From: a virus
IMG/VR virus record: IMGVR_UViG_3300036863_000049
Span: 1 to 64,000 of that record
Length of the DNA: 64,000 bases
Strand: one strand, 5' to 3'
The translations under genes and the position numbers were made by a program. Positions 33,483-41,267 of the stretch are shown piece after piece. Positions within the stretch are counted from its first letter, which is position 1. Each line of letters opens with the position of its first letter. A model generated the notes under the pieces. That model saw only the letters and a program-made list of their open reading frames with translations. It was not told the origin of the DNA and ran no database searches.

Positions 33483-33884
33483 TTACGCGAGTACGGTGTA
33501 CTCGATTTCAACCACCGCCTGCCCTACGGCGGTAGCGGCAACGCCGGTATGTCGGACGATGACGGGCGTACCAGCGGCGACGAACGAACCCGCCGCCTTC
33601 ACGACCATCGCGGTTGATGTTCCGACGGCCTTCGCATTCTCGTAGTTCGTCGCTGCAACCAGCTCGACACCGGCGACGGTTGTGCCAATGCCCGCCGTGC
33701 CCGCGGCTACCGTGCCCGCCGTTACGTCAACATAGACAATGCGCGCGGCCTTGATGTTCACGGCCTGCGTGTGGCGCAGTATCACGTCATCGATCGTCGT
33801 GCCCGCGCCGTTGTCGAGGTTAAACCACTGCGAGCGGGCGATCTGGCGCCGCCCCTCGCCGCGCTGAATATAGGTATCGCTCAT
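33483..33884 (-). CDS. Capsid decoration-like protein (DUF2190-like)
   Basis: 133 aa, start at ATG 33884 with AGGAG upstream. Val/Ala/Gly-rich beta protein (AARIVYVDVTAGTVAAGTAG..., PVIVRHTGVAATAVG) resembling DUF2190 decoration proteins. Directly downstream of the major capsid gene. Confidence 0.62.
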   Translation of the reverse strand: MSDTYIQRGEGRRQIARSQWFNLDNGAGTTIDDVILRHTQAVNIKAARIVYVDVTAGTVAAGTAGIGTTVAGVELVAATNYENAKAVGTSTAMVVKAAGSFVAAGTPVIVRHTGVAATAVGQAVVEIEYTVLA

Positions 33885-33947
33885 CTCAATATGCTCCTGC
33901 ACGGGAGGGGAGTTACCCCCTCCCGATGAACTATCAGAACGTTATGT

Positions 33948-35462
33948 CTACACGCCGACGTTGTAGGTGATGGCGCTCGCCTCGGTGTCGCGCTGCGCCA
34001 ATCCGACGCGAGCGATGGCGACGATCTGCTGCGCATCCGAGTCGGGAATGTCTTGCAGCTTGATCGTCATCCGCCGCTTGTAGCCGAGCAGCCACTGATC
34101 CCAGCGGACGGCCAGGATTGAGCCGGTGGTGTTGTTCGATGGCGTGGTGCGATCGACCTTGCCGGCGGTGTTGGCCTTGCGTGCCGCGCTCTGGAAGTGC
34201 ATGAAGTAGCTCACGTCTACCTTGTAGCCCCAGATGCCTTTCAGCATCCCGTTCTCCAGCGTCGCGCCGGTGAAGACATCCTTGGTCTTCACGGATGCCA
34301 GGCTGAAAATCTTCCAGTTCGTGTTGATGTCTACGATGAAGGAAGTCTTGGTCACGTCGGTGCCGTTCAGCCCACCGACGCCCATCAGCTTGACCGTCTC
34401 AATGAAGTCGGTATCCACGAGCGACCCACCGGCCGAGCGGCTGTTGGCGGTCGTGGTCACGAGCGGCGACTTGCGCAGCCCGTCAAACAGCAGGAACAGG
34501 TCAGTCGCCGCGGGCGTGCCGCCGATGTCGTTGATGTTGGTCGTCGCGCCAGCGGCGGTGTCGCCGTCGATGATCGTCGCTTCCAGGTTCTCAGCGCCAC
34601 TCTTCTCCATCTGACTGCGCAGTTGCGCGACCCAGGGGATCAGGCTGTCCTCTTCCAGCTCGTTCGCCCAGATGGTGCGCGCGCCCATCTTGCCAACCGT
34701 CAAGGTCTTGTTCGCCGTCGCCAGCTTCGAGGTCGGCACGGTCGCATCGGGGCGCAGCGTGGTCGCGTTCGTGGCGGTCGTCTGCGCGACTTTGTACCAG
34801 GTTTGATCGGCGGCTTCCAGCGGGATGATGATCGACTCCGCGCCTTGCGGCACCTCGATCGACGGGATGCGATCGGCGACGAACGTGCCCGATCGAATGG
34901 CTTCCCACAAGCGCCGGCTGTACTCAACGCCCACCCACTCATCGCCGAACCCGCTCTGGGTGCTGTAGTCGAGCTCGTTCGCCTTCACGCTGTTGGTCAC
35001 GTCAGCGGGATCGAGGCCAGCGGCCTTGAGGTCACTGCGCGCCGCCTCGCCCATCTCGCTCTTGTCTTCGGCGATCTTGATCGCCAGCGCCTTGAGCGCG
35101 CTCTTCGAGACGCCGCGCTCCCCACCGCGCTGCTGCTTCGATGCGTCCAGGATGCCACACAGGAACGCCTGGTCAGCAACCGTCAGATTGTCGTACTTTC
35201 GCGTGTCGCTGAATGCGGTCACATACGGCGCTAGGTTCGCGTTGTGCTGCGCGGCGTCCGACAGGCGCCGCCCCGGGGCGAACTGCTTTGCGAACTCTTT
35301 GGCCTGTGCATCGAGCGCGGCCTTCACCGCCGCCTCGGTTCGCTCCGCCTCGGCTTTGGCGGTAGCCTCGGCGCTCTCGCGCTCCAGCCGATCGGCTTCC
35401 ATCGCGGCCTTGATACTCTCGTCGGCCATCTGCCGCACATGTTCGAGTTCTTCAGGTGTCAT
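33948..35462 (-). CDS. Major capsid protein, HK97 fold, with scaffold-like N terminus
   Basis: 504 aa. Residues about 1-65 are a charged coiled coil (ADESIKAAMEADRLERESAE...), the delta/scaffold domain usually removed by the protease. The rest carries HK97-fold hallmarks: TQSGFGDEWVG, the E-loop region, LEATIIDGDT, and the C-terminal SAITYNVGV strand. The adjacent protease gene overlaps its start by ATGA. Confidence 0.88.
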   Translation of the reverse strand: MTPEELEHVRQMADESIKAAMEADRLERESAEATAKAEAERTEAAVKAALDAQAKEFAKQFAPGRRLSDAAQHNANLAPYVTAFSDTRKYDNLTVADQAFLCGILDASKQQRGGERGVSKSALKALAIKIAEDKSEMGEAARSDLKAAGLDPADVTNSVKANELDYSTQSGFGDEWVGVEYSRRLWEAIRSGTFVADRIPSIEVPQGAESIIIPLEAADQTWYKVAQTTATNATTLRPDATVPTSKLATANKTLTVGKMGARTIWANELEEDSLIPWVAQLRSQMEKSGAENLEATIIDGDTAAGATTNINDIGGTPAATDLFLLFDGLRKSPLVTTTANSRSAGGSLVDTDFIETVKLMGVGGLNGTDVTKTSFIVDINTNWKIFSLASVKTKDVFTGATLENGMLKGIWGYKVDVSYFMHFQSAARKANTAGKVDRTTPSNNTTGSILAVRWDQWLLGYKRRMTIKLQDIPDSDAQQIVAIARVGLAQRDTEASAITYNVGV

Positions 35463-36340
35463 AGCTTGTTCCTCAGTTTGTATTCGGCTAATACGTCGGC
35501 TATGACCCGCAATACCTCTTCGCTTTGCGCTTTCGCGCCTTCCGAATCGGTCTGTAGCTGGTCAATATCGGTAGGGAAGGTTAAGCCCTCCTCGATGTAT
35601 AAGGCTTTAAGAACGGGTATCGCAATCGAGTGCGGATGCGCTTGCTTGCGGTGTTCGGCATAGTCCCACGCGCTGATCTCCACAATCGGCCAGTAGGTGA
35701 GTTCGCCGTCACGCTCCTTGCGCCGCAGGTGACCCGCCGTGCCGGGACTGACGACCGCCTGCCCTTTCAGCGCCGCGTCCCACGTTTTATCCGCGTGGGC
35801 GTTGCTCCTCAGCTTGGCCGTCAGGTAGTGCCCATCGCCTCGGTTCTCGCGCTTGGTTGTGCGACCGATGACGACCGGCTTGCCCATCGGCTTGCCGCGC
35901 TCGTCATAGCCGTGGTAGTAGAGTACGGGCGGGGTGGGGAAGTTCTCAATATCGAAGTCGGTGCGCTCACTGAAGCGCTCGCCGTGCGCGTCGAAACCGT
36001 AGGCCACCTTGAGTTCGAGCGTTCGATCGCCCAGCGCCTTCACGGTTGCGAACACCGGCTCGCCGTCGTCATAGACCAGGCTGCCTGCTTTGGCGCTCGC
36101 GCCGTCGCCCATATCGCATTGCGCGCCGAGGCTAACGGCGTGATCGTGCATCGTCTGGATCATCGTCTGGTCCTGGCGGCTGTGGCGCGCGCCCGCCTTC
36201 GTCGCGTCAGGCACGTTGGCGTAGAGTGCGGCGAGGTGCGCCTGGGCCGCGGCCTTCGTCGGGTGGCACTTCTCGATGCTGTTATCCGTCTCGTTGATGA
36301 CGCAGTACTCGTCATCGCGTTCGGCTATGTGATAGGGCAT
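35459..36340 (-). CDS. Prohead protease-like protein
   Basis: 293 aa, directly before the capsid gene. VLYYHGYDERGKPMG supplies a candidate catalytic His, and VVSPGTAGHLR a candidate Ser in the S78 peptidase arrangement, followed by IVEISAWD. The N-terminal 60 residues are an extra domain (YCVINETDNSIEKCHPT), like DUF-type extensions on Chloroflexota phage proteins. Expected to cleave the capsid N terminus. Confidence 0.72.
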   Translation of the reverse strand: MPYHIAERDDEYCVINETDNSIEKCHPTKAAAQAHLAALYANVPDATKAGARHSRQDQTMIQTMHDHAVSLGAQCDMGDGASAKAGSLVYDDGEPVFATVKALGDRTLELKVAYGFDAHGERFSERTDFDIENFPTPPVLYYHGYDERGKPMGKPVVIGRTTKRENRGDGHYLTAKLRSNAHADKTWDAALKGQAVVSPGTAGHLRRKERDGELTYWPIVEISAWDYAEHRKQAHPHSIAIPVLKALYIEEGLTFPTDIDQLQTDSEGAKAQSEEVLRVIADVLAEYKLRNKL

Positions 36341-36369
36341 CTGCTACCTCGCTTTGGGCTGTTACTCCA

Positions 36370-36391
36370 ACCGGCAAATGAATTTGCCGGT
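36370..36391. terminator. Palindrome between minor head genes and protease
   Basis: Perfect 10-bp inverted repeat ACCGGCAAAT / ATTTGCCGGT with a 2-nt loop, followed by another GCCGGT copy. No T-tract, so it may be a weak terminator, an mRNA-processing site or an operator. Confidence 0.35.
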
Positions 36392-36416
36392 TATTTGCCG
36401 GTCGTTTGCAACTCAT

Positions 36417-36614
36417 CTAGGCATCCGTATCCGCGCTCTCTATCGCCCCAAGCAGCTCCGACTTGGCCGCGCGCGTTCGGTCTTTTGCGGTCGCAATGAG
36501 CGCTTCCAGCCGCGTTACCTCTTGCACATGCTGCTCTCTGTCAGCCAAGAGCATCTCCAAGTCACGCACCGCCCGCTGATACGCGACAATCAAGGTGTCT
36601 AGTGATGCGATCAT
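36417..36614 (-). CDS. Small coiled-coil protein
   Basis: 65 aa, helical (IVAYQRAVRDLEMLLADREQ...), ATGA-coupled to the upstream 79-aa gene. Unknown. Confidence 0.55.
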   Translation of the reverse strand: MIASLDTLIVAYQRAVRDLEMLLADREQHVQEVTRLEALIATAKDRTRAAKSELLGAIESADTDA

Positions 36615-36850
36615 GTCTCGTCTCTCCTGTCCTGATAGCGGTCAAGTACGCCGCGCTCATAAGGCGTTCGCTCTGGCATGCGCTCTGGGAGGAATTGAGA
36701 GCCATAGGCGGCCGCAATGAGATCGGGTATGGCCATCCGCATAAGCGCGTCGTACCAGTCATCACCCAACCCCGCCCGACGCATCTTGTCTGCGATCGAG
36801 TGGCATATTCCCGCGCGCTCCTCTTCGGTTAGCCCACTGCGTTCATCCAT
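36611..36850 (-). CDS. Small protein in the head operon
   Basis: 79 aa from ATG 36850 (GGAGAG upstream): MDERSGLTEEERAGICHSIA... with a helical core and a charged C terminus. Unknown. Confidence 0.5.
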   Translation of the reverse strand: MDERSGLTEEERAGICHSIADKMRRAGLGDDWYDALMRMAIPDLIAAAYGSQFLPERMPERTPYERGVLDRYQDRRDET

Positions 36851-36851
36851 C

Positions 36852-37562
36852 TCAACTCTCCACGACGGGACTGAACGCGCGCTGGCAGTTGGGATGTTGC
36901 AGCGGGTTCGCCTCGGCCTCTTCCAGCGTCCAGCGGCTCCCGTTCGCCGCCGCGCATTCGGCATCGTCTTCGCCGTCCAGCACATCGACGTGCGTGATAC
37001 CTGCGACCCGGTAGGCGGTGATGGCCCCGTAGTTGTAGCCGCGCCCGGTCTCGGTCCTGGCGATCATCGTCGCGCGGCTCGCGCTGTTGATCTCGCCCAT
37101 CTCACGCAGGCGCTGGGCTAGTTCTTCCACGCTCCAGCCGTTCTCGGCTTGCTGGCCAACGAGCCGCCGAATATCCTCGCGCGTCGTATCGGCCACGTTG
37201 CGCACGTCTTTCGCCAGCCGATCGAGTACCTGCTGCACTTCTTTCATCTCCAGGTCAAACCGGATCGGCAGTCCCGCGCTTGCCGCATCGCCGAACGCAT
37301 CCTCGACGAGTGCCGGATAGAATTGGCGCATCAACTGTTCGATCTCACCGCCCGTATCCTTGCCGCCGTTCGCATACTGGGCCGACAGATACGGCTTCAC
37401 TGCCTTCTCAATTCGGGCGGCGTGCGAATCAGCCTTCGGCTTGCGCGCCGCCTTGAAAGCTAGCCGCGACGAACGCGGCCCGCACCCCCTGAGCGGTCGT
37501 TGCGCCCCCCAGCGCCGCCTTGATCGCCAGCGCCGTCGGCTCGCCAATATGCTCGCTGTCAA
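36852..37562 (-). CDS. Minor head (head morphogenesis) protein
   Basis: The recognisable domain runs from about residue 38 (AARKPKADSHAARIEKAVKP) to the C terminus and has SPP1 gp7/Mu gpF-like features: RATMIARTETGRGYNYGAI and HVDVLDGEDDAECAAANGS, WTLEEAEANPLQHPNCQRAF. The first about 35 residues overlap the portal gene in another frame and look non-native, so the true start is unclear (non-ATG start or frameshift from the portal). The called start is only the first ATG. Confidence 0.65.
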   Translation of the reverse strand: MTASILASRRRWRSRRRWGAQRPLRGCGPRSSRLAFKAARKPKADSHAARIEKAVKPYLSAQYANGGKDTGGEIEQLMRQFYPALVEDAFGDAASAGLPIRFDLEMKEVQQVLDRLAKDVRNVADTTREDIRRLVGQQAENGWSVEELAQRLREMGEINSASRATMIARTETGRGYNYGAITAYRVAGITHVDVLDGEDDAECAAANGSRWTLEEAEANPLQHPNCQRAFSPVVES

Positions 37563-38964
37563 AGTCGCACGCGGGCCGCTTACCGTCCTTCAGCCTTGAC
37601 AGTGCCTTGCGCTCCCACTTGGCGAGGTCAGCGGCTTCCGGTGCTACCACCTGCCCCTCAACCACATCCCCGGTTGGGCCGGGCAGTTGCGGCGGTGGCT
37701 TCGCCCCGCCGAACTGCGGCGGCGGCGGTGGAGGCGGCTTATCCTCTGGTGCTCTGGCGTCGGTCAGTCCTCTACCCACCTCAGCAGGCAGTAGGATGCC
37801 GCGTTGGTCACCAATCGGGTCGTCCGAGTAATACTTCTTGCGCACCTCATCGATTGAGTGTGAGCGCTCATAGGCGGCTTGCTCTTGCAGCTCGACGGCG
37901 GTATCCACCTGCCGCACATCCTCGAACTCGCCCACAAGATCATCGCCGTAGGCAGGGAGCACATCGTTGCCAATCTTCTCAGCCACCGCCACATGCGCGG
38001 GCCAGATCGCCATCGAGAGCAGCGTGTTCATGCCCGCCGTGCTGTTTGCTTCCGTCGCGTTCACCGCGAGCACGCTCGCCAGCCCCGGCGCAAACAAGGC
38101 GAATATCTCTTCTTTCGTAAAGGTGCGCGCGTTCAAGAACTCCATATCTTTCTGCGACATCGCCATCGTCAGCCAGGAGACGCCGCCACTGCCCGCGCCG
38201 CGGATCATCATCAGATTGCGCTCGGTCCCGCCGTGATCGCGTCGGATGTCCGCCTTCATCTGCTCCCAGCGGCCATCATCGATCCAGTCGCTGTAGGCCA
38301 GCGCGCCCGGCACTTTGGCGTTGTTCTTGCCGAAGAACTTGGTATTCCATTCCTGCATCTTGATGTCACCGACGGCGACGGTTGCGAGCGCCTCGATCGG
38401 ACTCAGGCCGACGAACTTATTCAGCGGATGGAAGCGCTTGAAGTGGCAGACCTCCCACACCTCGAGCGGCCACTTCTTGGTGCCATCGTCATACACATAG
38501 CCTTTGAGATACAGCTTGCCGTCTGGCACGGGCTGAATCTTGTTCGGCGGGATGATCCACAGCTCCTCGGGCGGCGCGTCCTCACTCGAGCGGTTGAGCC
38601 ACCAATAGCAGTTACCGCACAGCGCCCGATACGCGAATGTCGCCTCCAAGAACTCGAACCGGCTCATCAGCGGGTTGGGCTTTGACAAGAGCAACTCAAA
38701 GTCGTGGTTCGGCACGTCGACCAGGTCTTCACCCTTGCGCTGCTTCACGTCGAACGATGCGCCGGCCGCCGTCTGCGCAATTGTGGATACCGCTATTTGC
38801 ACCCACGTCAACTTCTGAAACAGCTTGGCCTGTTGCTCAACGTCTTCGCCCGCCGGGATGTTGTAGCGCTCCTGGTAGGCGCTGGCGAGTGCCCAGCCGG
38901 GCGCCTGGACCGGCTGCGTCTTGGCGTAGCCCAGCCGCGCGGCGAGTGTGTCAATGAGGCCCAT
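37429..38964 (-). CDS. Portal protein (HK97 family)
   Basis: 511 aa. Core blocks: WVQIAVSTIAQTAAG, YRALCGNCYWWLNRS, FHPLNKFVGLSPIEAL, FTKEEIFALFAPG. A proline-rich linker (PPPPPPPQFGGAKPPP about 410-430) leads to a C-terminal helical domain (DLAKWERKALSRLKDGKR) usually seen at the junction with minor head proteins. Forms the dodecameric DNA gate. Confidence 0.88.
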   Translation of the reverse strand: MGLIDTLAARLGYAKTQPVQAPGWALASAYQERYNIPAGEDVEQQAKLFQKLTWVQIAVSTIAQTAAGASFDVKQRKGEDLVDVPNHDFELLLSKPNPLMSRFEFLEATFAYRALCGNCYWWLNRSSEDAPPEELWIIPPNKIQPVPDGKLYLKGYVYDDGTKKWPLEVWEVCHFKRFHPLNKFVGLSPIEALATVAVGDIKMQEWNTKFFGKNNAKVPGALAYSDWIDDGRWEQMKADIRRDHGGTERNLMMIRGAGSGGVSWLTMAMSQKDMEFLNARTFTKEEIFALFAPGLASVLAVNATEANSTAGMNTLLSMAIWPAHVAVAEKIGNDVLPAYGDDLVGEFEDVRQVDTAVELQEQAAYERSHSIDEVRKKYYSDDPIGDQRGILLPAEVGRGLTDARAPEDKPPPPPPPQFGGAKPPPQLPGPTGDVVEGQVVAPEAADLAKWERKALSRLKDGKRPACDFDSEHIGEPTALAIKAALGGATTAQGVRAAFVAASFQGGAQAEG

Positions 38965-39186
38965 CTAAACGAATCCATTCGCCAGGCGATTAGCCTCAAT
39001 AGCCTGGCGCGCGTCGTCCCTCGCTGTACAGCGAAGGAGGTACGGGCCAAAGGTAAACACATCCCCTGGCTGTGGGTTGCGATTGCTCACGATACCCTCG
39101 GCCACATCCTCAAGAAGCTCATAGGTGATCCAGATCATGTCACCGCCCTGCCATTCCCACGTGCCATTTTTGTATTTCATGCCCAT
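38965..39186 (-). CDS. Small protein between terminase and portal
   Basis: 73 aa from ATG 39186 (overlaps terminase stop by one base): KYKNGTWEWQGGDMIWITYE... a small beta domain with YLLRCTARDDARQAIEANRL. Unknown. Confidence 0.6.
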   Translation of the reverse strand: MGMKYKNGTWEWQGGDMIWITYELLEDVAEGIVSNRNPQPGDVFTFGPYLLRCTARDDARQAIEANRLANGFV

Positions 39187-40403
39187 TACACGTAATCCAC
39201 AAGGCGATCGACGCTCGGCCGATCCGCGCCGTACCACGCGAGTGCTAAGGCCATCACGCAGTCGTCGTGCTTGTCCTCTGGCGCGCTGTAGCGGGTCAGT
39301 CCTGACGGCAAGCGCTCTGCCTGGTACGCCTGCAATTCTTCAATAAGCGTCGGGTCGTCCAGTATCTCTAGGGTCTGGCGCTCGAATGCCAGCGCGAGAC
39401 TATCGATGATGGCGGCCTTCGTCGCGTTCGTCGTGGTGAAGGCACGCACAGGCAAGCCGTCACGCTGAAGCTGCTCGGTCACCGGCCCGCCCATGCTGTT
39501 CTCTTCGCTGATGATGGCGGCTGGCTTCCACTGCTCGGCGAGTGCTTGTAGACGCTGACGCTGGTGGGTATACTCGACGTTCGTGAAGCGATCCATATCG
39601 ACCATGCGCCGGGCGGTGGCGTCAAGGACGATGAACACGCTGTAGTCACCGCTGCGTGCCCAGTCCGCGCCGATAATGTACTGATGACCATCTTCTCTCT
39701 CCAGCATCGGCTCCATCGGGATCGTCGCCGCTGCCTGCACGTTGCGGAACACGCCGCCGCCATCGTCCAGGAAGGTCGCGAGTATTTCTTGCGCGTACTG
39801 GCGCTCGGTCATATCGCGGCCCATCGCCTGTATCTCTTCGGGCTTGATGTGTGGGTTCGCCATCGTCGGCATCTGCCACGACATCCAGTCGGGATGCGCG
39901 TCGCTCTGCCCATAGCCGTAGACTTTGCGAAAGAAGTTAAAGCCGCGCGGGGTAGACAGGAACCATGTACCGCCCTCCAGATCTGCCAGCGTCGGCCGTA
40001 TCACCTGCTGCCAGGCTTCCCCGAGGTGTGCGACCATCGCCGCCTCATCGACGATCGCAAGCCGGTACTTGCGACCGCGCGGTCCGTCGGGACTGTCGAG
40101 CGACCACATATCCACGACGCCGCCGGTGATGAGTTCGAGGCGGTGCTCTTGCACGTTCACCCGGCGGGTGACGGGCTTGAGTGTCTGCTGAGCAGCGCGC
40201 CAGAACTCAGAGAGCATCTTGTACGTCGGCGCGAAGTAGGCGACGGGCTGACCGTCGAGCGCAGGCGGGATGAGCCGATCCAGGCCGAGCGTGGTTTTGC
40301 CAAAGCGCCGGCCGCAGGCCAGCACGTTAAAGCGGCGCGCCTCGTAGATCACCTGTCGCTGCGCCTTATGGGGTTTCGGGAGTGTCAGGGTTAGGGTTGT
40401 CAT
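39186..40403 (-). CDS. terL: Terminase large subunit
   Basis: 405 aa from ATG 40403. ATPase: Walker A-like CGRRFGKTT (about 30), Walker B LAIVDEAAM (about 117), STPRG coupling motif. Nuclease: IGADWARSGDYSV, EENSMGG and KHDDCVMALALA supply the acidic residues of the RNase H-like domain. Overlaps the putative small subunit by 38 nt. It packages the phage genome. Confidence 0.93.
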   Translation of the reverse strand: MTTLTLTLPKPHKAQRQVIYEARRFNVLACGRRFGKTTLGLDRLIPPALDGQPVAYFAPTYKMLSEFWRAAQQTLKPVTRRVNVQEHRLELITGGVVDMWSLDSPDGPRGRKYRLAIVDEAAMVAHLGEAWQQVIRPTLADLEGGTWFLSTPRGFNFFRKVYGYGQSDAHPDWMSWQMPTMANPHIKPEEIQAMGRDMTERQYAQEILATFLDDGGGVFRNVQAAATIPMEPMLEREDGHQYIIGADWARSGDYSVFIVLDATARRMVDMDRFTNVEYTHQRQRLQALAEQWKPAAIISEENSMGGPVTEQLQRDGLPVRAFTTTNATKAAIIDSLALAFERQTLEILDDPTLIEELQAYQAERLPSGLTRYSAPEDKHDDCVMALALAWYGADRPSVDRLVDYV

Positions 40404-40644
40404 AGACGATCCGAATAGTGAGTTCGCCGCTTTGCTCTTGCACGTCCTTGACCTTGCCGTACTTCCGATCCCAGAGCCAGGTTGCCGCCGTCGTGTCGCC
40501 CTTCCTGGCCTGGGTGAGTTGCGCTTTGATGACGGCTTCCTCGGCCTTCTCGTCAAACAGCCGAAGCAAGACGCTTTGCTTGGCGTCTTCGACGGGTTTC
40601 GGCGGGCGGCCCGGGCCGCCCGGATGTCCTTTTTGGAATGGCAT
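40366..40644 (-). CDS. Putative terminase small subunit
   Basis: 92 aa beginning FQKGHPGGPGRPPKP, a DNA-binding-like N terminus common in proteins upstream of large terminases. The rest is helical (LLRLFDEKAEEAVIKAQLTQ). Assigned from position. No good Shine-Dalgarno is visible and a terminator lies 37 nt upstream. Confidence 0.6.
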   Translation of the reverse strand: MPFQKGHPGGPGRPPKPVEDAKQSVLLRLFDEKAEEAVIKAQLTQARKGDTTAATWLWDRKYGKVKDVQEQSGELTIRIVYDNPNPDTPETP

Positions 40645-40675
40645 ATCTAAATGTGGGAAATATCATTTGGGTAAC

Positions 40676-40709
40676 AAAAAGGCCCAGCCGCCTCAAGAGG
40701 CGCTGGGCC
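40676..40709 (-). terminator. Strong rho-independent terminator before the terminase genes
   Basis: Minus-strand hairpin GGCCCAGC-GCCTC / GAGGC-GGCTGGGCC with one bulge (40681-40709), followed by a run of five T (plus-strand A at 40676-40680). It lies between the fiber/adaptor genes and the packaging genes, all transcribed leftward. Confidence 0.8.
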
Positions 40710-40760
40710 TAACGAGGGACTGGGCCTAATCAAAGACCGTTAGATTGTCAGGGCGTTACA

Positions 40761-40871
40761 TTACGTGAGTAGGCGATTTAGGAACGCGCAAAGTTTATCG
40801 ATGCGGAGTTCTCTTGCAACGGTAAGAACGAACTCGCGCCAGGCGTTGGCCAGTGTCTCCCACTCAGACAT
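40761..40871 (-). CDS. Small 36-aa protein
   Basis: MSEWETLANAWREFVLTVAR... overlaps the 44-aa gene by 8 nt; followed by the terminator at 40676-40709. Helical. Unknown. Confidence 0.45.
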   Translation of the reverse strand: MSEWETLANAWREFVLTVARELRIDKLCAFLNRLLT

Positions 40872-40998
40872 GATACCGATGCTCCAGGTAGCGAACGATC
40901 ATCAGCAGCGCGGCTTTCATCACGCGCGCGAACGCCCGCCACTCATCCGTAGTAGCTACGGGTAGTATAACACGTTCGTCTAGTGGTTGCGTGGTCAT
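40864..40998 (-). CDS. Small 44-aa protein
   Basis: Starts in an ATGA overlap with the adaptor gene; MTTQPLDERVILPVATTDEW... with a helical C terminus. Unknown; too short for domain assignment. Confidence 0.45.
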   Translation of the reverse strand: MTTQPLDERVILPVATTDEWRAFARVMKAALLMIVRYLEHRYHV

Positions 40999-41267
40999 CG
41001 CGTCTCCACGAGGATGCGTGCCGTCTCATCCAGTTGCCGCCCGGTGCTGGTGGTGATTCGGTAGCGCACATCGTACCGGGTAGCCTCCGTGCCGCCGGTC
41101 AATCGCACGGTGGTCAGGCTGCCGCTGAAGACCGACGAAGAGACGGTGATACCCGTCGCCGTTGCCACAAAGGTGCTGATCGTCTCACCCGACGCCAGAT
41201 TGTTTACCCAATCGAGCGTAAAATCATCGGTGTCGTCCGGGTCTTTTGCGTTGCTAAAGATGACCAT
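40995..41267 (-). CDS. Fiber-tail adaptor-like protein
   Basis: 90 aa: FSNAKDPDDTDDFTLDWVNN, then SGSLTTVRLTGGTEATRYDV and RYRITTSTGRQLDETARI. This is the pattern of the small Ig-like phage fiber-tail adaptor family. It follows the repeat protein at 41268-42602 with no gap. Confidence 0.65.
   Translation of the reverse strand: MVIFSNAKDPDDTDDFTLDWVNNLASGETISTFVATATGITVSSSVFSGSLTTVRLTGGTEATRYDVRYRITTSTGRQLDETARILVETR

Noticed and set aside
34197-35234. Long plus-strand ORF (345 aa) opposite the major capsid gene
   Set aside because: Arg/His/Gly-rich composition typical of the antisense strand in GC-rich DNA; the minus strand clearly encodes the capsid.
37879-38685. 268-aa plus-strand ORF opposite the portal gene
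   Set aside because: Antisense artefact, with no start signal and shadow-like composition.
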